DNA from: Glutamicibacter uratoxydans
GTDB taxonomy: Bacteria; Actinomycetota; Actinomycetes; Actinomycetales; Micrococcaceae
Reading direction: 5' to 3'
NCBI RefSeq assembly: GCF_006539925.1
Contig: NZ_BJNY01000017.1
Span: 1 to 64,000 of the forward strand
DNA length: 64,000 nucleotides
How positions within the stretch are numbered: the stretch's first letter is position 1; each line of letters begins with the position of its first letter. This document shows, in pieces, positions 25,787 through 34,883 of the stretch. The position numbers were made by a program, and so were the translations under genes. The notes under the pieces were generated by a model. It saw nothing but the letters and a program-made list of their open reading frames with translations, did no database searches and had not been told where the DNA came from.

Positions 25787-25853
25787 GAGGTGAGCCTATC
25801 GCCAACTTCGTGCGCTGTCAGGGGTTTGCGCCTTTTCAGTTGCCCGTACAAAG

Positions 25854-27638
25854 CTAATTCATTGGCAAGATCTTATCCGCCTCGCGCACAGCCATTCGGG
25901 AGAACAGCGAGTTCGAGTCTGCCAGCAGGTCCGCTGGCGCACCTGATTCAGCAACCACGCCTTCACGCAGCACTACTACCTGCGCGGCCTCGCCGAGGAT
26001 AGAAATGCGGTGGCTGATCATCAGCACCGCCATCCCCTGGGCGCAGCGGTTGTTGATCGCTGTGAGCACCAGCTGTTCGCTGGCAGAATCCAAGGCGCTG
26101 GTAGATTCATCCAGAATCAGCACCGCCGGGTTTCGAACCAGGGCGCGGGCCAAGGCCAGTCGCTGGCGCTGTCCGCCGGACAACCGCGTGGACCGGTCTC
26201 CCAGCTTGGTGTCCAGCCCATCCTTCTGGGCCTTCAGCCACGATTCCAGCCCCAGCTCGGCAAGCACCGACATCAGCTCATCATCACTGACGCCTTCCAT
26301 TCCCAGCAGCAGGTTCTCACGAATGGTTCCCCGCACCATGACAGCCTCTTGGGACACCAGGATCATTCTGGCGCGCAGCTCTGCCGCGGCAACCTCAGCG
26401 ACGTCTACCCCGCCAAAGCTCACTTCACCTGTACTCGGGATGGAGCGCACCAGAGCCTGGGCCGCGGTGGACTTGCCCGAACCGCTGTCGCCCACCAAAG
26501 CCACGATCTCCCCTGACTTGAGGGTGAAATCCAGTCCTTCAAGAACCGTCACTCCCTGATAGGCGGCGCCAAGATTCCGGACTTCTAGGATTCCCTCGGC
26601 AGGCAAAGGCTTGGGCTGCTTTGGATCCTGGACCTGGGGTAGTCCCACAGCCACCGAATACAGACGCTTGGCGCTGGCCAGCGAATCCTGTAGCCCAATA
26701 ATGAAGCCGTCCACGGTTCGCACCGCTTCAAATGACGGCACTACGATGACCGCCAAGACCAGCAAACCCGTCAGGTCATTGCGGGCAGAGAACATGACCA
26801 CCAGTGCCAGCAGGCTACCCCAGACCACCACCTGGCTCAGTGCTGCCCGGATGCCGGTGATCTTTCCAGCGCGCAGCGCCTGCGCTTCCACCGGCCTTGC
26901 AGCATTGCTGAACCTCGCCTGCATGGCCTTGCCACTGGCATAACCGTGGATAACGTCGATTCCTGCGAGGGTTTCAGACAGAATCTGGTTCTGGATGCCG
27001 CGCACCCTAGCCTGCCCGCTGGCTGCAGCGCGCAGGGACTTGACTCCCACCGCGGGGATCACCAGACCAACCACTACGTAGGCAATCAGCAACAGCAGCG
27101 CCGGTTCCTGCCCAAAGACCGCCCATGTCCACCAGGTCACCGCGGTGCTGACTAGCACCGCCGCCACTGCCGGCGGAAGCGTGTGGGCGAAGAACACCTC
27201 GACCCGGTCCACATCTCGGGTGGCAATGGCCAGTAGGCCGCCAGAGTTCTTGCTTCGGGCATCGAAGGGTGCCTGGTATTCGGCCGCGCTGAAGATCTTG
27301 TTGCGCAGCCGCGCCAAGGACAGGAAGGCGACCTTATGCCCTACGTACTGCTCGCCGTAGCGCAGGGCCCCCTTGCACAGTCCCAAGGCCACAATGATCA
27401 AGATCAGCCATGTCCAGGACAATCCGGTCAGTGTTTCAAGGCCTGGCAGCCGGATGACCTTGGCAATGCCTGCCGCTGCCAGCAGGTAGATGCCCAGCGA
27501 GGCAAAGCGGGTCAGGCAGGAAAGGATGCAGGCAAGGACCAGCGGAGGCAGCAGGTCGGCAGTGCTGCGCAGCAGCCAGCCGATGGTTGCCAGGCTGCCC
27601 GGGTCCTGCGCTGGGGAAGTATGTGGATGCTGTTTCAC
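25854..27638 (-). CDS. ABC transporter, CydC-like (ATPase fused to membrane domain)
   Basis: This 594-residue protein has a six-helix membrane domain and a C-terminal ATPase: Walker A GDSGSGKST, signature LSGGQRQRLALARAL and Walker B AVLILDESTSALD. The membrane half has RYGEQYVGHKVAFLSLARLR and TRDVDRVEVFFAHTLPPAVA, which match CydC (thiol-reductant exporter) proteins. Its GTG start overlaps the stop of the preceding ABC gene by 4 bp, so the two half-transporters form an obligate pair. CydDC exports cysteine and glutathione for cytochrome bd assembly in E. coli; no cydAB lies in the window. Confidence 0.8.
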   Translation of the reverse strand: MKQHPHTSPAQDPGSLATIGWLLRSTADLLPPLVLACILSCLTRFASLGIYLLAAAGIAKVIRLPGLETLTGLSWTWLILIIVALGLCKGALRYGEQYVGHKVAFLSLARLRNKIFSAAEYQAPFDARSKNSGGLLAIATRDVDRVEVFFAHTLPPAVAAVLVSTAVTWWTWAVFGQEPALLLLIAYVVVGLVIPAVGVKSLRAAASGQARVRGIQNQILSETLAGIDVIHGYASGKAMQARFSNAARPVEAQALRAGKITGIRAALSQVVVWGSLLALVVMFSARNDLTGLLVLAVIVVPSFEAVRTVDGFIIGLQDSLASAKRLYSVAVGLPQVQDPKQPKPLPAEGILEVRNLGAAYQGVTVLEGLDFTLKSGEIVALVGDSGSGKSTAAQALVRSIPSTGEVSFGGVDVAEVAAAELRARMILVSQEAVMVRGTIRENLLLGMEGVSDDELMSVLAELGLESWLKAQKDGLDTKLGDRSTRLSGGQRQRLALARALVRNPAVLILDESTSALDSASEQLVLTAINNRCAQGMAVLMISHRISILGEAAQVVVLREGVVAESGAPADLLADSNSLFSRMAVREADKILPMN

Positions 27639-29371
27639 TGCTGCTCCCCCGCGGTTGCGGTGCCGCTCAACTGGTGGGCGCGCGTCTGAAAATCAGCCAT
27701 AGCGTTCTTCAAATATCCCGGTGTCTCTAGAAGTTCAGCCAGCTGGCCTGATTGGATGATCTGTCCTTCGTCCATGACAATCACCCTGTCGTAGTCGCGA
27801 AGGAGTCCAAGACGGTGGGTCACGGTAATGACGGTGACAGAACTGTCCAGAGACCGCAGGGTCTTCAAGACCTCTTCTTCGGTCTGCACATCCAGGGCAC
27901 TGGATGGTTCGTCGAGCAGCAGCAGCGGCCGGTCCACCAGCAACGCGCGGGCGATGGCCAAACGCTGGGCTTGGCCGCCGGAGAGCCTCGCTCCTGATTC
28001 GCCGAGCTTCTCCTCCAAGCGCTCCCCCGGGTTATCGCCCAGCCAAGCGCCTAGGCCTGCTTGCTGCAGTGCATGGATCATCTGCTCGTCGCTGGCTTTG
28101 GGAGCCGCCAGCTGCAGGTTCTCCCGCAGCGACAGTGAGAAGAGGATTGCGTTCTGTTCCACCACTGCGCTCTTGCCCTTCAGCGTGGCAGGGCCCATGC
28201 CCATGCGCCCGTCGCTGATGGTTCCTTCGCTGGCTTCGAGCTGGCCCTGCAGCACGCGCAGCAAGGTGGTTTTGCCGCTGCCCGAGGCGCCGATGATTGC
28301 CGTGCGCGAACCGGCAGGGAAGGTGGCTGAGATCTTGTGCAGGGCGCGGTGCTCGCCGTCGTAGCTGGCGCAGATGTTCTCCAGCACCAGCCCGCGGGCG
28401 CGCAGGTCGACATCCAATGGGTTGGCTACCGATTGGTGGAATGGCAGGGATTTGATCTCTGCGATCTTCTGTTCGGCCGCCTTGCCGGTCATGCCAATGT
28501 AGAAGAAGCTGCCCACGTAGTTCACTGGAGCAAGCATCAGGAAGCTGAGGATCACCAGGCACACTGCTTCGCCGGTGGTAATGGCGCCGGTGTTCGACCG
28601 CCACCAGGCAAGGGCGGCGGCTGTTGAAAGCAGCAGTACGGCGAAGGATGCGTCGATGACCAGCAGCACCAGCTGGTTGCGGGCCAGCAGCTTCATGACT
28701 TGTTGGCGCACCCGTTCCGAGGCCGCGGCGATGCGCTGTCCCATCCAGCTGCCGCCGCCGTTGAGCTTAAGCATGCCCAGGGAGCGCAGTGCGTCGAGGA
28801 AGGTTGCGGTCAAGATGCCCTGGGCTCGGCGGTAGGCTCCGGAGGATCCGCTGAACAGCTTTTGGAAGCCAATGACAATCACCGGAACCAAGGCAGTGGG
28901 AATCAGCAGCAGTCCCGCCGAAACCGGATCAACCACCATCCCAATGAACAGCAGCACCAGCAGCGGGGTGGCCACTGCTGCAATGGCGGGGCCCATGAAT
29001 GCGCTGCGGTACTTCACCGAGCGGTCCACCATGTCCATGGCGGTGTGCACCAGTTCGCCTTCGCCCACCCGGCGGACCGCCAGCGGTCCTATGGAGAGGT
29101 AGTGGTGCATGAGCCTTTCGCGCTGGTGTTTGGTCATGTACCCGCTGGTGCGCGCAATGATGATCGGGATCAGCAGCGCGCACAGCGCGATGGTTGCCAG
29201 TTCTCCTGCAGCTCCCCAGTACCAGCCGGCATCCAACGGGGCATTCGCTGCCAGCAGGTCTACCGCCCGACCTGCCAAGACGCTCAGCCCGGCGGCGCTT
29301 GCCGCCGACACCAGAGAAAGCACCACCACCAGGGCGGTGGACGCCGAAAATAAACCAAAGACCCTACGCAC
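27635..29371 (-). CDS. ABC transporter, CydD-like (ATPase fused to membrane domain)
   Basis: The 578-residue protein has a six-helix membrane region followed by an ATPase with Walker A GASGSGKTT, signature LSGGQAQRLAIARALL and Walker B LLLDEPSSALD. It is the first gene of the pair and is translationally coupled to the CydC-like gene through a GTGA overlap. The two likely form a heterodimeric exporter. CydD assignment rests on gene pairing and layout; a siderophore, drug or peptide exporter of the same class is not excluded. Confidence 0.78.
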   Translation of the reverse strand: MRRVFGLFSASTALVVVLSLVSAASAAGLSVLAGRAVDLLAANAPLDAGWYWGAAGELATIALCALLIPIIIARTSGYMTKHQRERLMHHYLSIGPLAVRRVGEGELVHTAMDMVDRSVKYRSAFMGPAIAAVATPLLVLLFIGMVVDPVSAGLLLIPTALVPVIVIGFQKLFSGSSGAYRRAQGILTATFLDALRSLGMLKLNGGGSWMGQRIAAASERVRQQVMKLLARNQLVLLVIDASFAVLLLSTAAALAWWRSNTGAITTGEAVCLVILSFLMLAPVNYVGSFFYIGMTGKAAEQKIAEIKSLPFHQSVANPLDVDLRARGLVLENICASYDGEHRALHKISATFPAGSRTAIIGASGSGKTTLLRVLQGQLEASEGTISDGRMGMGPATLKGKSAVVEQNAILFSLSLRENLQLAAPKASDEQMIHALQQAGLGAWLGDNPGERLEEKLGESGARLSGGQAQRLAIARALLVDRPLLLLDEPSSALDVQTEEEVLKTLRSLDSSVTVITVTHRLGLLRDYDRVIVMDEGQIIQSGQLAELLETPGYLKNAMADFQTRAHQLSGTATAGEQQ

Positions 29372-29455
29372 AGTCTTATCCTAGGCCAGCTGCAACATTG
29401 CCCGGCGGATGTCATAGATTGCCGGTATTGATTCCTTTTTGCCACACTTGAACGC

Positions 29456-30469
29456 ATGACACGCCAGGATCCAGCTTCCCGCCCGCAATCAGTGACCTTG
29501 CGCTTCCTTGCCGCGCCGACCGACGTAGGCGTTGCAGGAACCGTCTCTGCGGGAACCGTTCTGGAATGGGTGGACAAGGCAGCCTACGCAGCCGCAGTGG
29601 GCTGGTCCGCCAGCTACTGCGTGACCGCCTACGTAGGCAACATCCACTTCGAAGATCCAATTCACTCCGGCGACCTGGTAGAGGTTACCGCCTCGGTGGT
29701 CTACACCGGCCGCACCTCCATGCACATCCGTACCGAAGTGTCCTTCTCCGATCCACGCGACGGCCGCCGAACCGTCTCCAGCACCTGCCTGGTGATCTTT
29801 GTGGCAGTGGATGAAAACGGCAAACCGACCGATGTACCTGAATTCGTGCCAAGCACCCCGCGCCAGATGGAGCTGCACGAGCATGCAATTGCCCGGATCG
29901 ACATCCGCAACCAGATCGTTGCAGCCATGAAGGACCAGGTCTATTCGGAGCAGGGCACCGCCGAACAGGTTACCCTGCGCTTCCTTGCTGCACCCGCGGA
30001 TGTGAACTGGGGCGGCAAGGTCCATGGCGGCATTGTCATGAAGTGGATCGACGAGGCCGCCTCCCTGTGCGCCTCGCGCTACTGCGGCCTGGACACCGTG
30101 GCAGTCTTCTCTGGCGGCGTGCGCTTCTACCGTCCGCTGTTCATCGGCGACCTGGTCGAGGTCGAAGCCCGTCTGGTCTACACCGGCTCGAAGGGCATGC
30201 ACATCTCGGTACATGTGCGCTCCGGCAATCCGAAGACCCGCGAAATGCACACCACCACCTACTGCCTGACCGTCATGGTGACCCGCGATGAGACCGGCAC
30301 CGCCATCCCGGTCAAGCCATGGGTTCCTGTCAGCGAAGAGGACCGCAAGCTCTGGCAGCATGCCCAAGACCTGATTGCCATCCGCGCCAATGCTCCCGGC
30401 GGCTACACTCCTACCCACCTTGCCAAGAGTTTTGAAGAAGATTCCGTTGTGGGTGAGTCTGCCCAGTGA
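29456..30469 (+). CDS. tandem-hotdog acyl-CoA thioesterase
   Basis: The 337-residue protein contains two hotdog domains in tandem, at roughly residues 10-125 and 170-290. Each has the catalytic-helix layout of acyl-CoA thioesterases: GTVLEWVDKAAYAAA with GNIHFEDPIHSGDLVEV, and GIVMKWIDEAASLCA with FYRPLFIGDLVEVEARLVYT. The halves are clearly related to each other. Such enzymes hydrolyse medium- or long-chain acyl-CoA to free acid. Its stop overlaps the trpF start by 4 bp, which suggests cotranscription without an obvious metabolic link. Confidence 0.9.
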   Translation: MTRQDPASRPQSVTLRFLAAPTDVGVAGTVSAGTVLEWVDKAAYAAAVGWSASYCVTAYVGNIHFEDPIHSGDLVEVTASVVYTGRTSMHIRTEVSFSDPRDGRRTVSSTCLVIFVAVDENGKPTDVPEFVPSTPRQMELHEHAIARIDIRNQIVAAMKDQVYSEQGTAEQVTLRFLAAPADVNWGGKVHGGIVMKWIDEAASLCASRYCGLDTVAVFSGGVRFYRPLFIGDLVEVEARLVYTGSKGMHISVHVRSGNPKTREMHTTTYCLTVMVTRDETGTAIPVKPWVPVSEEDRKLWQHAQDLIAIRANAPGGYTPTHLAKSFEEDSVVGESAQ

Positions 30470-31086
30470 GCCAGAAGCCTTTCGTCAAGGTCTGCGGATT
30501 GTCCACCGAAACAGACGTAGCAGTTTCCGTTGAACACGGTGCTGACGCTGTCGGATTCGTCCTTACCAAGAGTCCACGCGAAGTCTCTCCGCAGCGAGCC
30601 GCCGAGCTGGTGGCAGGCGTTCCGGAAACTGTGGCAACCGTTGCAGTCTTCCGTTCTGAAACGGTGGATCAAGCCATTCAATTAGCCACCGAAGCAAAGG
30701 TTGGTTGGATCCAGTTGCATGGCCACCGCACGCCGGAAGATGTTAAAGCGGTCAAGGCAGCGGGATTCCATGCCATCCGTGCTGTGCGCATGGATGCTGA
30801 TCATTCAGAGTTTGAAGACTGGGGCGAAGACTTCCTGCTCATCGACGCCGCAGTGCCTGGCAGCGGAGAAAGCTGGGACTACAAAGCCGTGCGTGAACTA
30901 GCCGCTGGACGGCGCTGGCTGGTTGCCGGCGGGTTGAGCGCGCAGAATGTTGCTGAGGCCCTAGAGGAATCGCAGGCTACCGGAGCGGATGTTTCTTCCG
31001 GCGTTGAGAGCTCTCGTGGGGTTAAAGATCCCGAGTTAATTTCCGGCTTCCTCGACGCTTCAAGAGCGGAAACACCGGCAGTCTAA
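30466..31086 (+). CDS. trpF: phosphoribosylanthranilate isomerase
   Basis: The 206-residue TIM-barrel enzyme performs the Amadori rearrangement in tryptophan synthesis. VKVCGLSTETDVAVSVEHGA with the catalytic Cys, ADAVGFVLTKSPREVSP and WIQLHGHRTPEDVKAV are TrpF landmarks; the catalytic Asp lies in LLIDAAVPGSGESWDY and the phosphate site in WLVAGGLSAQNV. The GTG start overlaps the thioesterase stop (GTGA). It stands apart from other trp genes, as seen in several actinobacteria, where trpF can be separate or replaced by priA. Confidence 0.93.
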   Translation: MSQKPFVKVCGLSTETDVAVSVEHGADAVGFVLTKSPREVSPQRAAELVAGVPETVATVAVFRSETVDQAIQLATEAKVGWIQLHGHRTPEDVKAVKAAGFHAIRAVRMDADHSEFEDWGEDFLLIDAAVPGSGESWDYKAVRELAAGRRWLVAGGLSAQNVAEALEESQATGADVSSGVESSRGVKDPELISGFLDASRAETPAV

Positions 31087-31169
31087 TAGAACCATAGTTC
31101 AACAACTGGAATGCAGGGGCTGGCGCGATATTTACGTTTCCCCATTGCATTGTTCGAATACCCAAAAAT

Positions 31170-31721
31170 CTACCCGATCCAGTTGTGCGGCGCCGGCTTG
31201 CGGCTGCCAGGCAATGCGCCGTTTTCGCGCCAGTCCAGCAGCCACTGCGGAACTACGCGGTCTTTAGGGACTTCAAGTCCAACCGCCTTCATGATTTCTT
31301 CGTTTGAGACTGCTCCCTTGCGGGAAGTCATTCGGGTGGCAATATAGGCGCGGGCGTAGATCTCGCCCTTCACCACGATGCGCTGTTCAAAGTAGATGCA
31401 CTTTTCGTCCATGCCCAGCAGTCGGGTTTCCTGGGAGAACTTCTTTCCCAGCTCCACAGATTTGCGGAAGGTGATTGTTTCGGTCTGAACCACCGGAGTC
31501 CACTTGTTCTTGCGCATGACATCCCAGACCCCTGAACGGAACATCAAGTCGAAGCGTCCTAGGTCGAAGATCGAGAAGTACATGCCGTTGTTGATGTGCA
31601 TGGCAAAGTCGACGTCAGTCAGGGTAGCCCTCATAGTGAGCGATCCGGTGTCGAACATCGACAGGCGTGGTGCCTTTTTGCTCCGCAGGTAAACCATCAG
31701 GACTCGAAAGATCATGTGCAT
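31170..31721 (-). CDS. thioesterase family protein (hotdog)
   Basis: The 183-residue protein shows a single hotdog-type domain: MRATLTDVDFAMHINNGMYF, SIFDLGRFDLMFRSGVWDVM, TPVVQTETITFRKSVELGKK. The D-x-D-x-x-x-H-x-NN pattern is that of 4-hydroxybenzoyl-CoA-thioesterase-like proteins with the Asp catalytic position. Substrate is unknown. The longest start at 31721 (MHMIFRVLMVYLRSKKAP) is plausible because LMVYLRSKK-type openings are common in this family; an internal ATG (MFDTGSL) is another. Confidence 0.82.
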   Translation of the reverse strand: MHMIFRVLMVYLRSKKAPRLSMFDTGSLTMRATLTDVDFAMHINNGMYFSIFDLGRFDLMFRSGVWDVMRKNKWTPVVQTETITFRKSVELGKKFSQETRLLGMDEKCIYFEQRIVVKGEIYARAYIATRMTSRKGAVSNEEIMKAVGLEVPKDRVVPQWLLDWRENGALPGSRKPAPHNWIG

Positions 31722-31871
31722 ACCATCACATTACTATCAAGTAACTTAGTTCTCTAGCCCGCAAAGTCACGGACTAGACCTTCGGCGTAATCCCTGCGAT
31801 CCACGCTTCATTTCCTCCTTGCCGGTAAAGTCAAAACAAACCATCACCGACTTTCACTGCAAGGAGCAAGG

Positions 31872-33242
31872 ATGCAGCGGCTGACCGCTTTCGTGCACAG
31901 GCGGTTGCCTGCATTGCCGCCCAGCGACTGGGAACGCGAATCACCAGCCCACAATGCTCTGCACCGCGACGTTCTGATTGGCTTCAGCTTCCTGGTCTTC
32001 GCTCTGCTCAGCTACGAAATGGTTTTGTCAGTCACCGAACAGGACAAGGCAGTGGACCGACTGCCTGCCTACGCCGTGCTCGCTTCTCTCATCCTGCCGC
32101 TAATGTTCCGCCGCCGCTGGCCCATCGCCATGATGCTGATCGGCTCCGCCGCGTTCATGATCAGCGGTACGTCCTCTGCCTATACGGTGACCATGCAGCT
32201 AACCGCACAGGTCGCCTACTTCTTGTGCCTCTACACCGCGGTGGCTTGGTCGAAGAACCGCAAAGCGCTATGGTCCACCATGAGCATCGTGCTGCTGTCC
32301 ATGACCGTGTGGATCCTGATCGATTTGTTCACCAGCGATCTGTTAAAGGAAGCAGGCAAGGCAATTGTTGAGAATCCTGCAGGGTTCATTTCCCCGGATA
32401 CTGCCTTTGCACTCTACACCTTTGCCACCAACGTCCTGTACTTCGGCGGCTCAATTTCTCTTGGGTTGATCAGCTGGTCAAACTCCTACGCCAATGAAGT
32501 GGTCAAATCCCAAGCCGAACGAATCGCCGCCCAAGCCGAACAGCTTGCGGACCGCGCGGTCAACGAAGAACGCCTGAGGATCGCCCGCGAACTGCACGAC
32601 GTCATCGCCCACCACATTGCCTCCGTCGGTGTCCAAGCAGCTGCGGCCCGCATGGTCCAGGACCGCGATCCACAGAAGGCCAGCGAGCTGATGAAAGGCA
32701 TCGAGACTTCGGCCCGCAGCGCCGTGGGAGAAACCCGGGCCCTGCTCGGAGTGCTGCGCGAACGTGGATCCCAAGTCCTGCCCGAAACTGCCACGGCTGA
32801 CAGCCGCCACCCGGAACCGTCCATGACGGGGCTGCCCACCCTGCTCTCCGAAAACCAGGCACTGGGCCTGTCGGTAGCCATCTCCCGCTCCGAGCATGCC
32901 GAAGGATTCATTGATTCACTGGCTCCGGGCATCTCGCTGGCTTTGTACCGCATCTGCGGCGAAGCACTGGCCAACGTCCGTCGGCATTCAACCGCAAGAA
33001 CTGCAACGCTGTCGCTGCGCTCAGGCATCGACGAGCAGGGCCCATGGGTTGAAGCCGAGGTCACCGATGAAGGCTCAAGCCGCGCCGACAGCTCCGGAAG
33101 CGGCTACGGACTGCGCGGCATCCGGGAGCGGGCCAACCTGCACCACGGCTTTGTTGAAATCGGCCCTCGTGTTCCGCGCGGCTGGCGCACCCGCGCCCGG
33201 CTCCGCGTCACCACCGACGCAGCGCATAAGGTTGAATCATGA
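31872..33242 (+). CDS. sensor histidine kinase (NarL-system type)
   Basis: The 456-residue membrane kinase has about six N-terminal hydrophobic segments, a HisKA_3 dimerisation domain (RIARELHDVIAHHIASVGVQ, phosphorylated His in ELHDV) and a C-terminal HATPase domain (RICGEALANVRRHSTA; GSGYGLRGIRERANLH). It phosphorylates the response regulator encoded directly after it; ATGA overlap couples the two. A membrane-embedded sensor without a large outside domain, next to an ABC transporter, is typical of Gram-positive systems that sense membrane or cell-wall stress. Confidence 0.93.
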   Translation: MQRLTAFVHRRLPALPPSDWERESPAHNALHRDVLIGFSFLVFALLSYEMVLSVTEQDKAVDRLPAYAVLASLILPLMFRRRWPIAMMLIGSAAFMISGTSSAYTVTMQLTAQVAYFLCLYTAVAWSKNRKALWSTMSIVLLSMTVWILIDLFTSDLLKEAGKAIVENPAGFISPDTAFALYTFATNVLYFGGSISLGLISWSNSYANEVVKSQAERIAAQAEQLADRAVNEERLRIARELHDVIAHHIASVGVQAAAARMVQDRDPQKASELMKGIETSARSAVGETRALLGVLRERGSQVLPETATADSRHPEPSMTGLPTLLSENQALGLSVAISRSEHAEGFIDSLAPGISLALYRICGEALANVRRHSTARTATLSLRSGIDEQGPWVEAEVTDEGSSRADSSGSGYGLRGIRERANLHHGFVEIGPRVPRGWRTRARLRVTTDAAHKVES

Positions 33243-33898
33243 CTTCTATTTCCGTGGTGATCTGCGACGATCAACCGTTGATCGTTTCCTCGCTAGCTTT
33301 AATTCTTGAGACAGACCCGCAGATCAAGGTAGTCGCCACCGCATCCAACGGCGCTGACGGCGTGCAGCAGGTTATTGACCATGCACCCACGGTGGCACTC
33401 ATGGATATCCAGATGCCACAGCTAGACGGCATTGCCGCCACCGCACAGATCACTTCTCAGAGTTCCACCAAGGTGGTGGTGCTGACGACCTTCGACAGGG
33501 ACGACTATCTCATCGATGCGCTTGATGCGGGAGCCAGCGGGTTCATCCTGAAGAACACCGAACCTGAATTCCTGATCAACGCCATCAAGCAGGTAGCAGC
33601 AGGGCACGCATTGCTCTCTCCCGAAATGACCATGAAGCTGATCCGCCACCGCACCGGAAACCTTGAAACAGACTCCGCACCTTCCGGCGAGCGCAGCAAG
33701 CTCGATGCCTTGACCGAGCGCGAGCTGCAGGTGCTCACGGAGCTGGCCAAGGGAAAGAACAACCAGGAGATCGCTATGGTGCTGTCCCTGTCCGAGGCGA
33801 CCGTCAAAACACATCTGTCGAATATCCTGGCGAAGCTTCATTTGCGTGACCGCGTGCAGGCGGTGCTCTTTGCCTACCGTGTGGGGCTCATTCAATAG
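33239..33898 (+). CDS. NarL/FixJ family response regulator
   Basis: The 219-residue protein joins a receiver domain (VVICDDQPLIVSSLALIL; phospho-acceptor Asp in VALMDIQMPQLDG near residue 56; VVVLTTFDRDDYL) to a LuxR-type HTH (LTERELQVLTELAKGKNNQE, VKTHLSNILAKLHLRDRVQA). Phosphorylation by the adjacent kinase would promote dimerisation and DNA binding. The NatAB-like transporter 106 bp downstream is the likely target. Confidence 0.95.
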   Translation: MTSISVVICDDQPLIVSSLALILETDPQIKVVATASNGADGVQQVIDHAPTVALMDIQMPQLDGIAATAQITSQSSTKVVVLTTFDRDDYLIDALDAGASGFILKNTEPEFLINAIKQVAAGHALLSPEMTMKLIRHRTGNLETDSAPSGERSKLDALTERELQVLTELAKGKNNQEIAMVLSLSEATVKTHLSNILAKLHLRDRVQAVLFAYRVGLIQ

Positions 33899-34004
33899 TT
33901 TCATTCTCAAGAGTGAGCCCGGTACCCCACAAGTTTTCTAGGCTGGTATCTATCAGGCAAGCAGGTTCGGGGCTTGTCCCGCACAGTCCAGCTAGAGGGT
34001 TCAC

Positions 34005-34883
34005 ATGCTAGAGGTACACCACGTCAGTCGTTCTTTTGCACAGCGGCTGGTGCTTGACGACATCAGCTTCATCGTTCCCAGCGGAGCGCTGACCGGATTC
34101 GTCGGCGCCAACGGCGCGGGCAAGACCACCACCATGCGCATCATCATGGGCCTGCTCAACGCCAGCTCGGGCCACGTGAGCCTCAACGGCTCCGAGCTGT
34201 CCGGCGATACCCGCCCGAACTTCGGATACATGCCCGAGGAGCGCGGCTTGTACCCCAAACAGCCGGTCATCGACCAGCTGCTGTATCTGGGCCAGCTGCA
34301 CGGGATCACCCGTGCAGAGTCCAGAAAGCGCGCCATGGATCTGCTGGCGCGCTTCGGCCTGGAAGACAGGGCCAAGTCAAAGCTTGAGTCGCTCTCCCTA
34401 GGCAACCAGCAGCGCGTGCAGGTGGCTGCTTCCCTGCTGCATGAACCTGATGTGCTGATTCTTGACGAGCCGTTCAGCGGCCTTGATCCGTTGGCTGTTG
34501 ACGCAATGAGCTCCATCCTTCGCGACTATGCCGCTCGCGGTGTGCCAGTCTTGTTCTCTTCCCACCAGCTGGATCTCTTGGATGTCCTGGTGGACCACCT
34601 GGTCATTATCCAAGAGGGGAAGATTCTGGCGAATTCTTCCGCTGATGATCTGCGGGCTTCACAAGCCTCGCGGCACCGCCTCAGCCTGGGCGCAGATGCC
34701 GGGTGGCTTCGCGACGAGCCAGGGGTCAGCGTGATTGACCTGTCAGGATCCCAGGCCCTGGTGAATTTCGAGTCTGAGGCTGATTCACAGCGCGTGCTGG
34801 CCAAAGCGCTGGGCCTTGGCACCGTGAGCGAGTTTGCCGTCCACCGCCCATCCCTCGCAGATATCTACCGGGAGATCATCTAA
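34005..34883 (+). CDS. ABC transporter ATP-binding protein, NatA-like
   Basis: The 292-residue ATPase has Walker A GANGAGKTTTMRIIMG, Q-loop region, signature SLGNQQRVQVAASLL (LSLGN instead of LSGGQ) and Walker B VLILDEPFSGLDPL, plus a C-terminal extension as in DrrA/NatA-type exporters. It powers the permease encoded next; the stop and the permease ATG overlap (TAATG). Systems of this type export sodium, antibiotics or peptides. Confidence 0.93.
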   Translation: MLEVHHVSRSFAQRLVLDDISFIVPSGALTGFVGANGAGKTTTMRIIMGLLNASSGHVSLNGSELSGDTRPNFGYMPEERGLYPKQPVIDQLLYLGQLHGITRAESRKRAMDLLARFGLEDRAKSKLESLSLGNQQRVQVAASLLHEPDVLILDEPFSGLDPLAVDAMSSILRDYAARGVPVLFSSHQLDLLDVLVDHLVIIQEGKILANSSADDLRASQASRHRLSLGADAGWLRDEPGVSVIDLSGSQALVNFESEADSQRVLAKALGLGTVSEFAVHRPSLADIYREII

